Positions 37,401 to 48,350 of a stretch of 64,000 nt of DNA are shown here, piece after piece (the first letter of the stretch is position 1; each line of letters starts with the position of its first letter). Under the pieces are notes generated by a model that ran no database searches, was not told the origin of the DNA, and saw only the letters and a list, made by a program, of their open reading frames with translations. The stretch is from Casuarina equisetifolia (Eukaryota > Streptophyta > Magnoliopsida > Fagales > Casuarinaceae): positions 15,671,931 to 15,735,930 of the forward strand of contig CM052357.1 in assembly GCA_028551475.1 (NCBI GenBank). Direction: 5' to 3'. A program made the translations under genes and the position numbers.

Positions 37401-38432
37401 TAAAGGCATCATTTTTGGAGGCTTTCTTAGTTAGGTTAAAAGACGAGTTTTAAGGAGTAATGTTGTTGGAGCCCTAGAATCTAAAATAGGCATTTAAGTT
37501 ATTATTGATGATTTAGACGTTTATGTAACCTAAGGGTGAGAGGTTAGTTATGTTTAGTCAGGAGTTAATCATCCTTAGGTTACCTAGCCATTGAAGAAAA
37601 GTGAAGATAGATCTTAAGGAGTGGAAAGCTTCACAAACTAGTAAACATATGTGATTGTCCATGAAGTGTATTGCAAGCTCTCAAATGCAAACTAAAAATG
37701 AGCAAGGATTATACTATTACTATGATGAGAGGTGGATCATGAGACATATTTGTAAAAAGAATAAGTTGTTTTTAATGGTAAAAGATGGGAAATAGGCCAA
37801 ATATATTGACAAAGAGTTGACATTAGCATAAAAAATTCAATAGATACAACCAAAGAAGGAGGTAGAAGGCATTCTTTCCATTCTTGCAATGTTAGGAGGC
37901 TCATCATTAGAAACCTTCAGGTTAGAGGCATTATGTGGAAAGTTCAAGGTCAACATTTTGTTTGATATAAGTGTCACACACAAATTTTGCTTTTGTAGAT
38001 TTAGCAAGGAGGTTAGGTTGCCAACTTAAGGAGGTGAAGCCCTTCAGAGTTAAGGTAGCTGGAGACCATCATTTAAGAGGTAATACAAAATTTAGTTGGT
38101 TCCTTTGGAAAATCAGGGTCACCATTTTGTGAGAAAGGTCAAACTGTTGCCACTAAGGGATTGTGATGTAGTTCTAGCAATATAATGGGTTGAAAAGGTA
38201 ATCCTATTGGTTTAGATGTAATTAAAAATATATTAACCATTAAGGTAAAAGGAGAGTTAGTTTTTCTAAGGGGTATGAGAAGTAAAAAGGCATTGATAAT
38301 TGCCATCAATAGGCCTAGTATTTGTAGATGGGTGGGAAAATATCCACATTACTTAGTGGATCAACCTAAAGCCATTGACATGGCTTAAACATAAGAGATA
38401 CCACCAAGTTTGGATAAGATGATAAAAAAGTT
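37400..38432 (+). mobile_element. Gypsy-2 gag/protease region
   Basis: This is weakly coding DNA in which the aspartic protease region is recognisable at about 37930-38200 (VDLARRLGCQLKEVKPFRV). It ends where an inserted LTR starts at 38433. The left border is approximate. Confidence 0.6.
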
Positions 38433-40127
38433 TGTTGGAAAAAGAACATGTTTTATGACAATATGTTTTGATGTGACAATTTTTGTTAATAAATGTATAT
38501 AAATGCTTTTCATATCATAATGTGCAAAACAAAATTAAAGGAAGTAAAAGATGTGCAAATTATAATATCAATTGATGATATTATAAAGTAATTGGTTTCC
38601 TACATCCTTAATATTACTATCTTATCCAAGTTTCAAAAAGAGAATTCTTGAGCAAGAAGAAAATATTAATTATACAATATTCTTATTCAAAAGGAATTGA
38701 TATTTGAATATTCTTGTAGGGAAAAATGTTTAAATAAGTGGCAATCCAACCTAAACTAAGAAGCTGACCTAAGTTAAGAGACTTTAGATCATAACCACAT
38801 TAAAAGCTCAACCTATGAAACAACTTAGGCTTGCAAGACTTAAGAGCTTAACCCATGAAGTAGCTTAGGCCTGCAAGACCTAAGCTCAACCTAAGAAAAG
38901 ACTCAAGCCTATAAGACTTAAGTTTAACCTAAGAGAAGCCCTAAATTCTAACTCAATCAAAACAATGAGCCTTTTGTCCCTTCCACAACCAAATATCTAC
39001 TTTCTCAACAAGAAGAAATGCAAAGAAGTGATTAACTGTTAGAATGGCTATTCCGTGTGATTTTCTGATGATTGAGAGTTTGAATTAAAGCCTTAAAAGC
39101 ATAATGATGGAACAACTTTAGTCTCTCAATGGGAAAAAGATTATGAATCAATTAGGTTTGGCAAAAACCTCAAATCAACTACTCCTTCTTGAATCTTTTA
39201 TAAAAGTTTCTATTCTATGATTTTAGAAATATTTTTTGCGTTGTAAAAAGGTTAGAATAACCTTTGTTTGTAACACGTTAGTGATGTAATCCTTTAAAGA
39301 AGAGATTGTTAAGGTTAGGAGAATGTTTTCTCCTAATCAGTGAATAAATTGGACTTCAATCAGTTGAATTTGAGGAAAAAAAGTATGGACATAAGTGTAA
39401 AAGCCGAATCACTATGATAAAGCTTATGTTTGTGTTTGCAATTTGTTGATGCTCATTGTTGTGTCTTAGAAAACCAATTAATATAACAAAAGCTCAATAA
39501 CCAATATTTTTTGCATAAGTTGATTGAGAAATCAAAAGAAGAAAATGAGATTGCTTGAAGCACTACAATTCTATGAAGATCTTTAATGATATTTTTTAAA
39601 GATCATATTCTTTATGATTACACTTATGTATAATCTTGTTTATGTACTAATTGAACTTTGATTATTATTTTTCACATAAAAATAATTGTTCAAAACCCTA
39701 ACTCTCTATAATTTGGGGGTTTGGTTATTAGAGTTTTAATCATGACTCTATATCCTTAGAAAGCTTTTTGATTAGCAATATCTTTCACAAACTTCATATC
39801 ATTAGGGATTTGCCTTGTAAAAAGGTTGGAATAACCTTTGTTTGTAACATGTTGGTGCTATAATCCTTTAAAGAAGGGATTGTGAAGATTAAGAGAATGT
39901 TTTCTCCTAATCAATGAATAAATTGGACTTCAATCAGTTGGATTTGAGGAAAAAAAGTGTTGATGTAGATGTAAAAGCCAAATCACTGTGATAAAGCTTA
40001 TGTTTGTGTTTGCTATTTGTTAATGTTCATTGTTGTGTTTCAGAAAACCAATTAATAGAACAAAAGCTCAATAACCAATTTAACACCCCCCTCACCCCCC
40101 CTTCTTGGTTAGCCATTATACCTATCA
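38433..40127 (+). mobile_element. Solo LTR, long-LTR Copia type, forward, with an internal re-insertion of its own 3' part
   Basis: The unit of about 1695 bp starts TGTTGGAAAAAG and ends CCTATCA, inside Gypsy-2 between protease and reverse transcriptase. It carries the conserved hairpin at 38560-38586 and a short array with units like GCTCAACCTAAGAA around 38760-38940. A 265-bp segment of its 3' part occurs twice (39241-39505 and 39815-40079). The target duplication is not clear (AAGTT against AATTC or AAATT). Confidence 0.75.
39228..39514. repeat. LTR 3'-segment re-inserted between 12-bp direct repeats
   Basis: The extra copy of the LTR tail (39241-39502, matching 39815-40076) is bounded on both sides by AATATTTTTTGC (39228-39239 and 39503-39514). 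Outside these repeats the LTR continues in normal order. Confidence 0.7.
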
Positions 40128-41641
40128 AATTCTAAGATGTATTTGAGTTTCGTAGTCAACTTCCTTCAACACGAGAGTTTGATTAACATATTTCCCTATA
40201 TGTTGTAAGGCTCTATTAGTATTCATATGTGCAAAATATGGAAATCTAGAAGATGGTGGAGGAAATGTTAACAAGAGGCATCATTCATAATACTAGTCAT
40301 TTTACATCCTTAGTGCTGTTAGTTAGGAAACATGATGTGTGTTGTAGTTTTGCATAGATTATCAAGCATTAAACAAACTTACAATTAAAGACAACTTTTT
40401 GATATTGGTAATTGATGAGCTACTAAATGAACTTCACAAGGTGACTAGGTTTCCTAAGTTGGCATCAAATGTAAGTGTTTCCACCTGACATTCTAAAGAC
40501 TAGCTTTTAAACTTACTAAGGAGACTACAAGTTCCTATCATGCCATTTAGTTTACCAATGCTTTAGCCACTTTCTAGAGCCCTATTGACCACATTTTTTT
40601 TATCCTATTTGAGAAGATATATGTTGATTTTCTTTGATGGCATATTAGTTTATAGTCCTAATTAGGAGAATCATATGCAACATTTGACAATCATTTTACA
40701 AATCTTGAAAGGCCATTAATTATATGCAAAGAAGAGCAAGTGTGCATTCAAAAAAAGGCAAATTGAGTACTTGGGTCATATCACTTTTAGTAAAGATATT
40801 AAGGTAGATCTGAAGAAGATTATGAATATGGTGACTTGGACTCTACTATTTATGGTTATGGAGTTAAAAGAGTTCTTAGGTCTTAAAGGCTACTATCGAA
40901 GGTTCATTAAGGACTATGAATAAAAGGACCATTGACAAATATATTAAAGAAGAAAACTTTTCGATGGACAAATGAAACCCTTCAAGCCTTTGAGAAGTTG
41001 AAACAAGCAATAAATTTTATGCTAGCACTAGTAACTCTAGATTTTAGGAAGTATTTTATGTTGGAATCATGTGTGAGAGGGAATAAGCTTATGTCAATAA
41101 CGTACTTGCATCAAATTCTTAGGTCTATCCATGTATGAGGAAAAACTATTAGCTTTTGTGATGGTGGTACAAAAATGGAGATCATACTTGCTAGGTACTC
41201 ATTTTATAATGTGCATTAATCATAGCAACCTCAAGTATTTGTTAGAGCAAAGTGACCACACTAGCTTAACATAAGTGTCTTACTATACTACTCGGTTTGA
41301 TTATGAGATCCAATACAAGGCATAAAGTGACAATAAAGATTTTAAGGTTGTTGGGTGGCTTAGAAGACATAAAACTACAAGTCATATTGATGTTACAACC
41401 TAGTCAGTTACAAGAAGTACTACAAAGTTATGAAGGGGACTCATATATTCAAAGTGATGTGGGCGAACTAATAATTGACCCTTCGACCTAACTAGGTCAC
41501 ATCTTAATTAAGGGGTTATTAAGGTATTAAGAGAGTGAATAGTATAACAATTACACGACTTGAGCATTGGATGTCATTAAGGTGTCAAGGGAACCTTAAA
41601 GAGAATACAACCATTTTATTGGCAAAAGCATGAGTCAAATA
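40128..41641 (+). mobile_element. Gypsy-2 reverse transcriptase and RNase H region
   Basis: The polymerase region is recognisable from about 40200, and the catalytic box FFDGILVYSP is seen near 40630. RNase H follows at 40930-41250, with the HFIMCINHSNLKYLLEQ motif near 41200. The region ends at a reverse LTR at 41642. Confidence 0.78.
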
Positions 41642-43099
41642 TGTAAGGTTTAATGGCTAACCAAGAAAAGGGGGTTGAATTTGTTATCTTAGTTTCTTTT
41701 CTCTATTTATAGGTTCAATCACTTCTCATGCACTTAAGCTAAGCATTCAAGGATATCAAAATCAAACAACTAAGTAAATAAACAGAAAGAGAAATGCACA
41801 TAAGTTTACATGGTGGTTCGGCCCTTGTCACCTACTTCCACCCTCTTTTCCTTTAACACAACCGGTTAAAGTCTATTTAACTTTAAAGCTAGGAGAAAAC
41901 CTTCTCCTACATTTTCCAACTCCTCTTTAAGGAGTTAAATGGTCCATGGTTACAATGATAAGGTTGAAACAACCTTAGCAGATTAGCAAGTCCTCAAATG
42001 TGTAATATTTGTGAGGAGTATTGCTTATCAAAAAACTGATTGAAGATTTACAAACTCAATTCAATCTCTAATCATGAAACCCCCAATTATCACAAAGTTA
42101 GGGTTTCAAATTTACAAAGGAGTTTATGTGAAAATAATAATCAAAGTTTAATTAGCACATAAATAACTTAATCTAATAGTGAATATTCACAAGAATATTA
42201 AAGTATAAAAATATCAGTAAAGATTCAAACTTCCTTTATAGATTGATGAAGAATGTCGTGAGTGTATGATCTTTCACAAGCTTCAATTTTTCTCAATTTC
42301 TTAACCAAATTTTGTCAAAAAGCTCCTAAGAACTATCAAGAACATTCTTTATAGAAGATATGAAGCAAACTAGGGTTTTCGTTCAAACTTGAGATGCCTG
42401 TTGCAATTTTTCCATTGAGACTTGATAGAAGCTCCATCAAATAGCAGTACAAATGGCGATTAATTATCTTCATAGCTGTTCTAACAACACCATCACTTCA
42501 GGTTTCTTCTCGTTGGAGAATTGGTGATAGAGAAAGAAAGGCGAGAGAGCAACTTGGTGTTTCTTAGGGTTAGGGCTCTCTTCTTATCATGATGGCTTAA
42601 GAGAATTACTGTTAAGTGAAATGATGGTGCAGCTTTTAATTAAGACAACAAGCAAGTTGAGTCTTGTGGGCTTAGCTTGCGAGCTAAGCTTACGGGCTTC
42701 TTTCCAAGGACTTAATCCAATTACATAATGATCCACGTTTAAGCTTTAACTAGCTAACTAAAATCAAGTATTATGATTTTGATTTTTGGCCTTCATAGTA
42801 TGATTCTTGATTCACATGTACCTATAAGTATGTAAATCAAAGTATCATTTTTTTCTTCAAAAATTTAAATATTCCTTTAGCTTTATTTCATACAAAATAT
42901 TTCTCAAGGCCTTGTATGAAGTTAATTTGTGAAAGAATGTAAGAACCTGACTACTTTATAATATCATTTATTGATATTATAATTTACACACTTTTTACTT
43001 CCTTGATATTCAGTATTGCATTAATCATATGAAAAACATTTATACAAATATTATATGCGGTCAATAGTTTGTCACAACAAAATACACCTTTTTCCAACA
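41642..43099 (-). mobile_element. Solo LTR, long-LTR Copia type, reverse
   Basis: The 1458-bp unit has the perfect 5-bp target duplication AAATA (41637-41641 and 43100-43104). Read on the minus strand it starts TGTTGGAAAAAG and ends AAACCTTACA, matching the ends of the other copies. The hairpin is at 42956-42982. It is inserted between Gypsy-2 RNase H and integrase. Confidence 0.9.
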
Positions 43100-43374
43100 A
43101 AATAGTAAAAGCATGGGTGGCTAAGTGTGAGGTGTGCTAGTGCTATAAGTTTGAGAAAGTGTAATATCCTAGATTACCATAGTCCTTGCCTTACCTATTT
43201 AGGCTTGGTAGCATATGACTATGGATTTTATAGAAGGTTTGCCCTATAATGAGGGCAAAGACTCTATCCTAGTAGTTATTGATCATTTAACCAAATATGC
43301 TTTACATTCTTGAGTTAAGTTAACCTTTCTTAGCAACTCAAGCAACAACAATCTTCATAGATAGGGTGGCCAAG

Positions 43375-44642
43375 TGTTCGGTGAAATTTAAATGCAAGTG
43401 AACATGTCGAACAAGTAATATAATGATAAGAAAGATATCGTCCCACAGAGATTGATGATTACTAGACTAACTAATTACTAATGATAAATAACTCCTAGAA
43501 TTTATCTAACAAATCCAAATGGTAGATGATTGATTAACTAACTAAATCTAAGAAAACTAAATATACGAAATATGTTAGAGCATATGATTTCACTATAATT
43601 ACTAGGTATTAATGTTGATTATTTATACTTGTAAGAGGGATAATATCTATGTGATAGCAGAACTTCCTAATTTATTTACTATCTTATGTCTAGGTATAAC
43701 AAACCTATTTAGTTCATTAATTCACTATATCTCTATATGTGAATTGAGACAAACCAAATGCATCAGGATCTATGAACATTCTCAATTTACAGCAAAAGCC
43801 ACACAAACAATATGGTATATGTCTATCCATATTTAATTTATGGTTACACGTTACAATAAGCAATTGCATATCATCTCTTGTCAGTCTCAAACATGCAAAT
43901 CAAATCAAATCATTTAAGTAGTAGCTAATCACTTAAAAGCATTAAACATAGTAACATGTAACTTCACATAAACAAAATATCTTGTAAAACATAACAATCA
44001 TAAGATTCATACCATCATAATTAGGTTGCATCGTAACTCTAACAAAAGTAAACTAAAACATCAAGAAATAGTAAGGAAGAACTATAATAGGAAACAAAGA
44101 AGGCATCTTAAATTCAAGAACAAGAAGTATGTCACCCTTATTATCTTCTCCTCAAGAAAACCTTAAATTCTTGGTCCCTCTCTTGAGTTGTGTTCAATTT
44201 CCTCCCCCCTTTCTTTTGCTTCTTCTTTTCTCTTAAATAGGGTTAAGGTTTAAACCTATCTCTTATCCTAGTAGAATTGGGTTTTAGAGAGCTAAAACAA
44301 TTGGGTTTTGAACTCTTAAATTAATTGGGATTTGAATTCCTAACATGACTGGATTTTTTAAATAAATAGAAAACCCAACAACATAAAATCTAATAACAAT
44401 CATCCAAAGCCCAAGCCCAAGCCCAAGCCCATCTTCATTTCCTTGACCTTGATATTTTAACCATCTTCTGCCATATAATAAGTATCAGGTTCTCTATGCT
44501 TGTGCTTTTTCTTCATGCCCCCTTATGTTACATAAACAAGACAAATTTAAGTGAATAAAGAGGAATTCAAATATTTTCTCACAAGCATTAGATAAATTAT
44601 TATTTAAATTAGATAAAATAACTCTATAAAATAGATTTATCA
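43375..44642. mobile_element. Solo LTR of a second family (LTR-A), target duplication CCAAG
   Basis: The 1268-bp unit starts TGTTCGGTGAAAT and ends GATTTATCA, flanked by CCAAG on both sides (43370-43374 and 44643-44647). It interrupts the Gypsy-2 integrase, which continues after it (FKTLGVQL near 44727). It is related over most of its length to 44842-47375. Strand is undecided; a TATTTAAG box read on the minus strand near 44235 hints at reverse orientation. It includes a CCCAAG hexamer run near 44407-44430. Confidence 0.82.
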
Positions 44643-45455
44643 CCAAGTTACACAGATTTACCTAAATTGATTGTGAATAACCAAAACATTATCTTCATTA
44701 GCAAGTTCTCGAAGGAACCATTTAAGACCTTGGGAGTACAACTTGTATGCAACATATTATATAATATGCAAACAAATGATTAGACAAAGAAAGTCAATCA
44801 ATGAATGGAGTAGTATCTACGCTATTGCAGCTATGAGAGACTATTCATAGAAATTATAAATGTAAGTGAACATGTGCAAATAAGTATCTTATAAGAAGTG
44901 TATCTTTCCATAGAAATACTAATGATAAATTTCCCATAAAGTTTATCTAACTAATTAAAATGATCAAGAATGAATTAAAAGTGATATTTTTTCAAAGTAG
45001 AATTTCACAACTAAAAGTAATTGAATTTAAATGAGTAAAATCAATTGGAAAAATATGTTAGAGCATCCAATTTCATCATAATTATTATATATAAATTTTA
45101 ATGATTTATGCCTATAAGAATGATAGTACCTATATAATGATGGAACTTCCTAATTTATTAATTATCCTATCTCAAGGTATAACAAACCTACTGGGTTCAT
45201 TAATCCATTGTATCTTTGTGTGAATTGAAACAAACACAAGTACATTAGACTTTATAAACATTTTTGGTTTAAAATGAATCTTTTAACTATTTTATCACTG
45301 AAATCACACAAATAATATGGTATATTTCTATCCACATTAATTTATGGTTAGATATTATAAGAAGTAAATAAATATTATCACCTCTCAATCTTAAATATGC
45401 ATATCAAATCATTTAAGTGTGGCCAATCATCTAAAAGCATTAAATGCAATAAAAT

Positions 45456-45472
45456 ATAACTCACATAATACA
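45456..45472. repeat. LINE target-site duplication, left copy
   Basis: ATAACTCACATAATACA (17 bp) is repeated exactly at 46436-46452, on the far side of the LINE poly(A) tail. Confidence 0.9.
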
Positions 45473-46435
45473 GATATACAACGCTCCCACAAAATTGCTT
45501 GGCAAATAGTTTGCTCACCAAAGAAGGAAAGGGGATTGGGATTGCCAAACCTTAAACTTTGGAATAAAGTCCTTTTAGGACGTATGCTTTGGACTCTCAT
45601 AAATTATCCAAATGATTCATTATGGAGTAAGTGGATACTTAGTACTAAATATAAAAGAATTCCTATAATGCATATTCAAATCAAAGGTTCAATGGTATGG
45701 AATTAGAGAGGTCTTCTCAAATTAAGGCCCATGCTTACCTCAGTTCTTTCCAATCCTGCCTACTGTTGCAAAGCTACTTATCAAGACCTGCAACCAGTAA
45801 ATGAAACAGTAGAATGGTATGATTTAATTTGGATTGGCGGGATTTGCAAGCATAACTTTATTGGATGGCTAGTTTGCCATGATCGACTTGCCACTGCAGA
45901 AAGAATGATACAATGGCTTCCTACAATTAACCAATACTATGAATTTCGTCAGGCTCAGGTAGAAAACAGGAGTCATCTCTTTTTTGAATGTCCTTGCACA
46001 ATGTTGATTTGGAAGAATATTCGTACTCAAAATGGAATTCAACATCACATCGGAGGATGGAACGAAGAATTAAATTGGATGATTAAAGCATCTAAAGGTA
46101 AGGATCTGGCTGCAAAACTTCTTAAAATATCATTTTTAGCTTGTATTTATTGTATTTGGACAGAAAGGAATAGAAGAAGATTTCAAAATACATTAATGGA
46201 CATTCCAATCTTGTTGGCTAAAGTTAAGAAAATTGTACGAGGGAGAGCTTCTTTGCTTCACAATATCAAACCCTCACAAGGTAATGTATTTTTTAGTGAG
46301 ATCTGGAGGCTCCTAACCTCTATTTTTTCTCACTCTTAGTTTATATTTGAAAATTATTGTAATACTGGGGTATGCCCCTGTGCTTTTGTATATTAATTTT
46401 CATTAATGCAACTTATATTAAAAACCAAAAAAAAA
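45473..46435 (+). mobile_element. 5'-truncated L1-type LINE (3' end of ORF2)
   Basis: The 963-bp insertion is bounded by a perfect 17-bp target duplication and ends in a poly(A) tail (about 46426-46435), the hallmarks of target-primed reverse transcription. It keeps only the C-terminal part of ORF2, with the plant LINE motif KKERGLGLPNLKLWNKVLLG near 45520 and the reverse-transcriptase zinc-binding region (HNFIGWLVCHDRLATAERM near 45850, ENRSHLFFECPCTMLIW near 45965). The first CXXC pair of that zinc region is not conserved. One in-frame TAG stop at 45704-45706 splits an otherwise open frame ending at 46339. It lies within LTR-B and is therefore younger than it. Confidence 0.92.
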
Positions 46436-46452
46436 ATAACTCACATAATACA
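46436..46452. repeat. LINE target-site duplication, right copy
   Basis: Exact copy of 45456-45472, directly after the LINE poly(A) tail. Confidence 0.9.
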
Positions 46453-47380
46453 ACTCTCATAAAATATAGCAAACTATGAAATTTATATCATTGTTGGGTT
46501 GCATTATTGTTCTAACACAAAAACAAATGAAAACATAATGCAATAACAAACAAGAATAATAGTAGGAATAGAACAAAGTATCTTAAGTTAAAAAATAGGA
46601 AATTTGTCACCAGTTTGTTTTCTCTTCAAAAACTCTTTACAAAACTTCCACAAATTAAATCAAAATCAAAAACTGTCCAAAGTAAAGAACACTACACATG
46701 ATTGTCATTCATTCATTGCATTCTTCACTAAGTTTTTGCCTTTTGGCCATTAAAGAACCACCTACTTTGAAACAACTAGAGACCCACCTCTATGCATCAT
46801 CATGTAAAATAGTGGCATATTACCATATCTAGAAGGATAGAGTGACAATTAGAGATAAAGGAGAAGCATCTACCAAAGTCAAAGAGAGAGAATGATGACA
46901 AGGTCTACCTCCGTATTGGTTCTCTTTAGCTTGGAAAAAGTACAAATTTTGTTGGAAAATGCTTCTTTTCACCCCTTTTTTTTTGTGAGCTCTCTCTCTC
47001 TCTTTCTCTACATTCCAACCATGCCTCCCCTCTTTCTTTCTTTTTTCTTTTCCTTTTTTTTTCTTTTTTGCTTTTTCCTCTCCCCTTTGCGACTCACCCT
47101 TTCTCTCTCTCCATTCTTTTTTCTTTTTTCTTTTTCCCTTTCTATGCATTCCTTCCTTTGTTGTGACATAACCCCTTCTTTTTGTCTTTTCACTTTTTTT
47201 TTCTTCATCTATTTCTTTTGTTTCTATTCTCCTTCTATTCTCTTACTATCTTAGGTTTGTTATATAAATAATGAAATTATGAATAACCATATGAAAATTC
47301 AAGTGTTGTCTCACAAACACTACATTATTTGTTTCCTAAAAAAGTCAAAATAATCCTATAAGAGTAAAGTTATCAAAGAC

Positions 47381-48350
47381 CTAAAATGTAACATTCTTGA
47401 CTACCTCTACCAAAATGGTGTTATAATACCAATTTACCATATTGCTCTAAAGATGATGCCCTTTAAAGCATTGTATGGTTACAACCCTAATCAACCTCTT
47501 TATCACAATTTTGAGCTTGCAAGTGAGCATGACGTGAATGAGTTTTTAATAGAGTGGGCCCATAAGGTATAGTTGATTACATCCCACTTATTAGAGAGTC
47601 AAGCTTGGATGGTGGCAAATGCTAACCAAATACATTTTGAATGGTTGTTCAAGGTAAGTGACTTAGTTTATTTAGAGGTCTAGCCTTAATGACAATTTAC
47701 ATTGTCCATAAGAAGAGAATATAAGTGTCTCCATAATACTATAAGCTTTATATGATCATAGGGAGTATTAGGAAAGTCACTTATAAGCTAGTCTTTCCAC
47801 TAGATTCCAACATACATCTAGTTTCCATGTATCCTAGCTAAAGAAGGTAGTTGGGTGTAAATACAAAATTTACCCAAGAGTTCCTCTCATGGATGGAGAA
47901 GGCAGATTATTAATATAGCCATAAAAGTTATTGGAATGTCGTATGGTATGGAAAGGAAATGGCCTAGTGGTGGACTTGCTAATTCAATGGTTAGGTCATC
48001 TACACTATGAACCAATGTAGGAGCACATTAAGTATATAAGTTGCCAATTGTTGTCATGTAAAATTAAACCTTGTTTAAAGAATTAAGGATTATTATGAAT
48101 TAAGGAGGAGGCCCACTCAAATAACCTAGGGCAATAAGCTAAAAGCATATATAAGTCTTAGCCGTCAAGAGGAAACACACCATTTGAGAAAACCTAATCT
48201 ATCTTTCAGTTGTTTTTAGCTCTAGTTGTTGTCATTATCCAAATCTAATGATAAGGGTAGATTATTGGTTGCATTGTAATATTGCAATGTTTGTGATTTG
48301 ATTATTGTTAATGATTTGGATTGGGATTTTTTTGTTAGACTTTTGATTAT
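47381..48350 (+). mobile_element. Gypsy-2 integrase C-terminus, chromodomain and probable start of the 3' LTR
   Basis: The integrase end is recognised by PFKALYGYNPNQPLYH near 47460 and VSDLVYLEV near 47660. The chromodomain-like segment lies at about 47860-48020. From about 48053 the DNA is non-coding, with a TATATAAG box near 48158, and is likely LTR. Its 3' border is not visible. Confidence 0.65.

Larger units (their letters stand above)
44842..47375. mobile_element. Solo LTR of the second family (LTR-B), split by a LINE
   Basis: This is a second insertion of the LTR-A family, 199 bases after the first and in the same orientation. The flanks are GAGAC (44837-44841) and AAGAC (47376-47380). 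Shared blocks with LTR-A include AAGTGAACATGT near the start, GTATAACAAACCTA and AATATGGTATAT. A LINE with its target duplication occupies 45473-46452; without it the LTR is about 1.55 kb. A long pyrimidine tract (46975-47240) gives spurious long frames. Confidence 0.75.
37400..48350 (+). mobile_element. Ty3/Gypsy chromovirus fossil with four LTR insertions (Gypsy-2)
   Basis: Domains occur in order on the + strand, separated by inserted LTRs: protease (about 37930-38200), reverse transcriptase (about 40200-40700), RNase H (about 40930-41250, with LLAFVMVVQKWRSYLLGTHF near 41150), integrase (about 43105-43374, 44643-44841 and 47381-47690) and a chromodomain-like segment (about 47860-48020). 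The gypsy sequence resumes correctly after each insert. Both ends are uncertain. A TATATAAG-containing stretch after 48050 may be part of the 3' LTR. Many changes have accumulated; it is an old fossil. Confidence 0.82.

Noticed and set aside
44407-44430. Telomere-like hexamer run (CCCAAG)
   Set aside because: Only about four units, not the plant telomere unit CCCTAAA, and located within an LTR.
46829-47254. Two overlapping frames of over 100 codons on opposite strands
   Set aside because: They come from a pyrimidine-rich low-complexity tract inside LTR-B (Phe/Leu/Ser-rich one way, Lys/Glu/Arg-rich the other).
43375-47375. One LTR element with A and B as its paired LTRs
   Set aside because: The spacer is chromovirus integrase and each LTR has a different target duplication.
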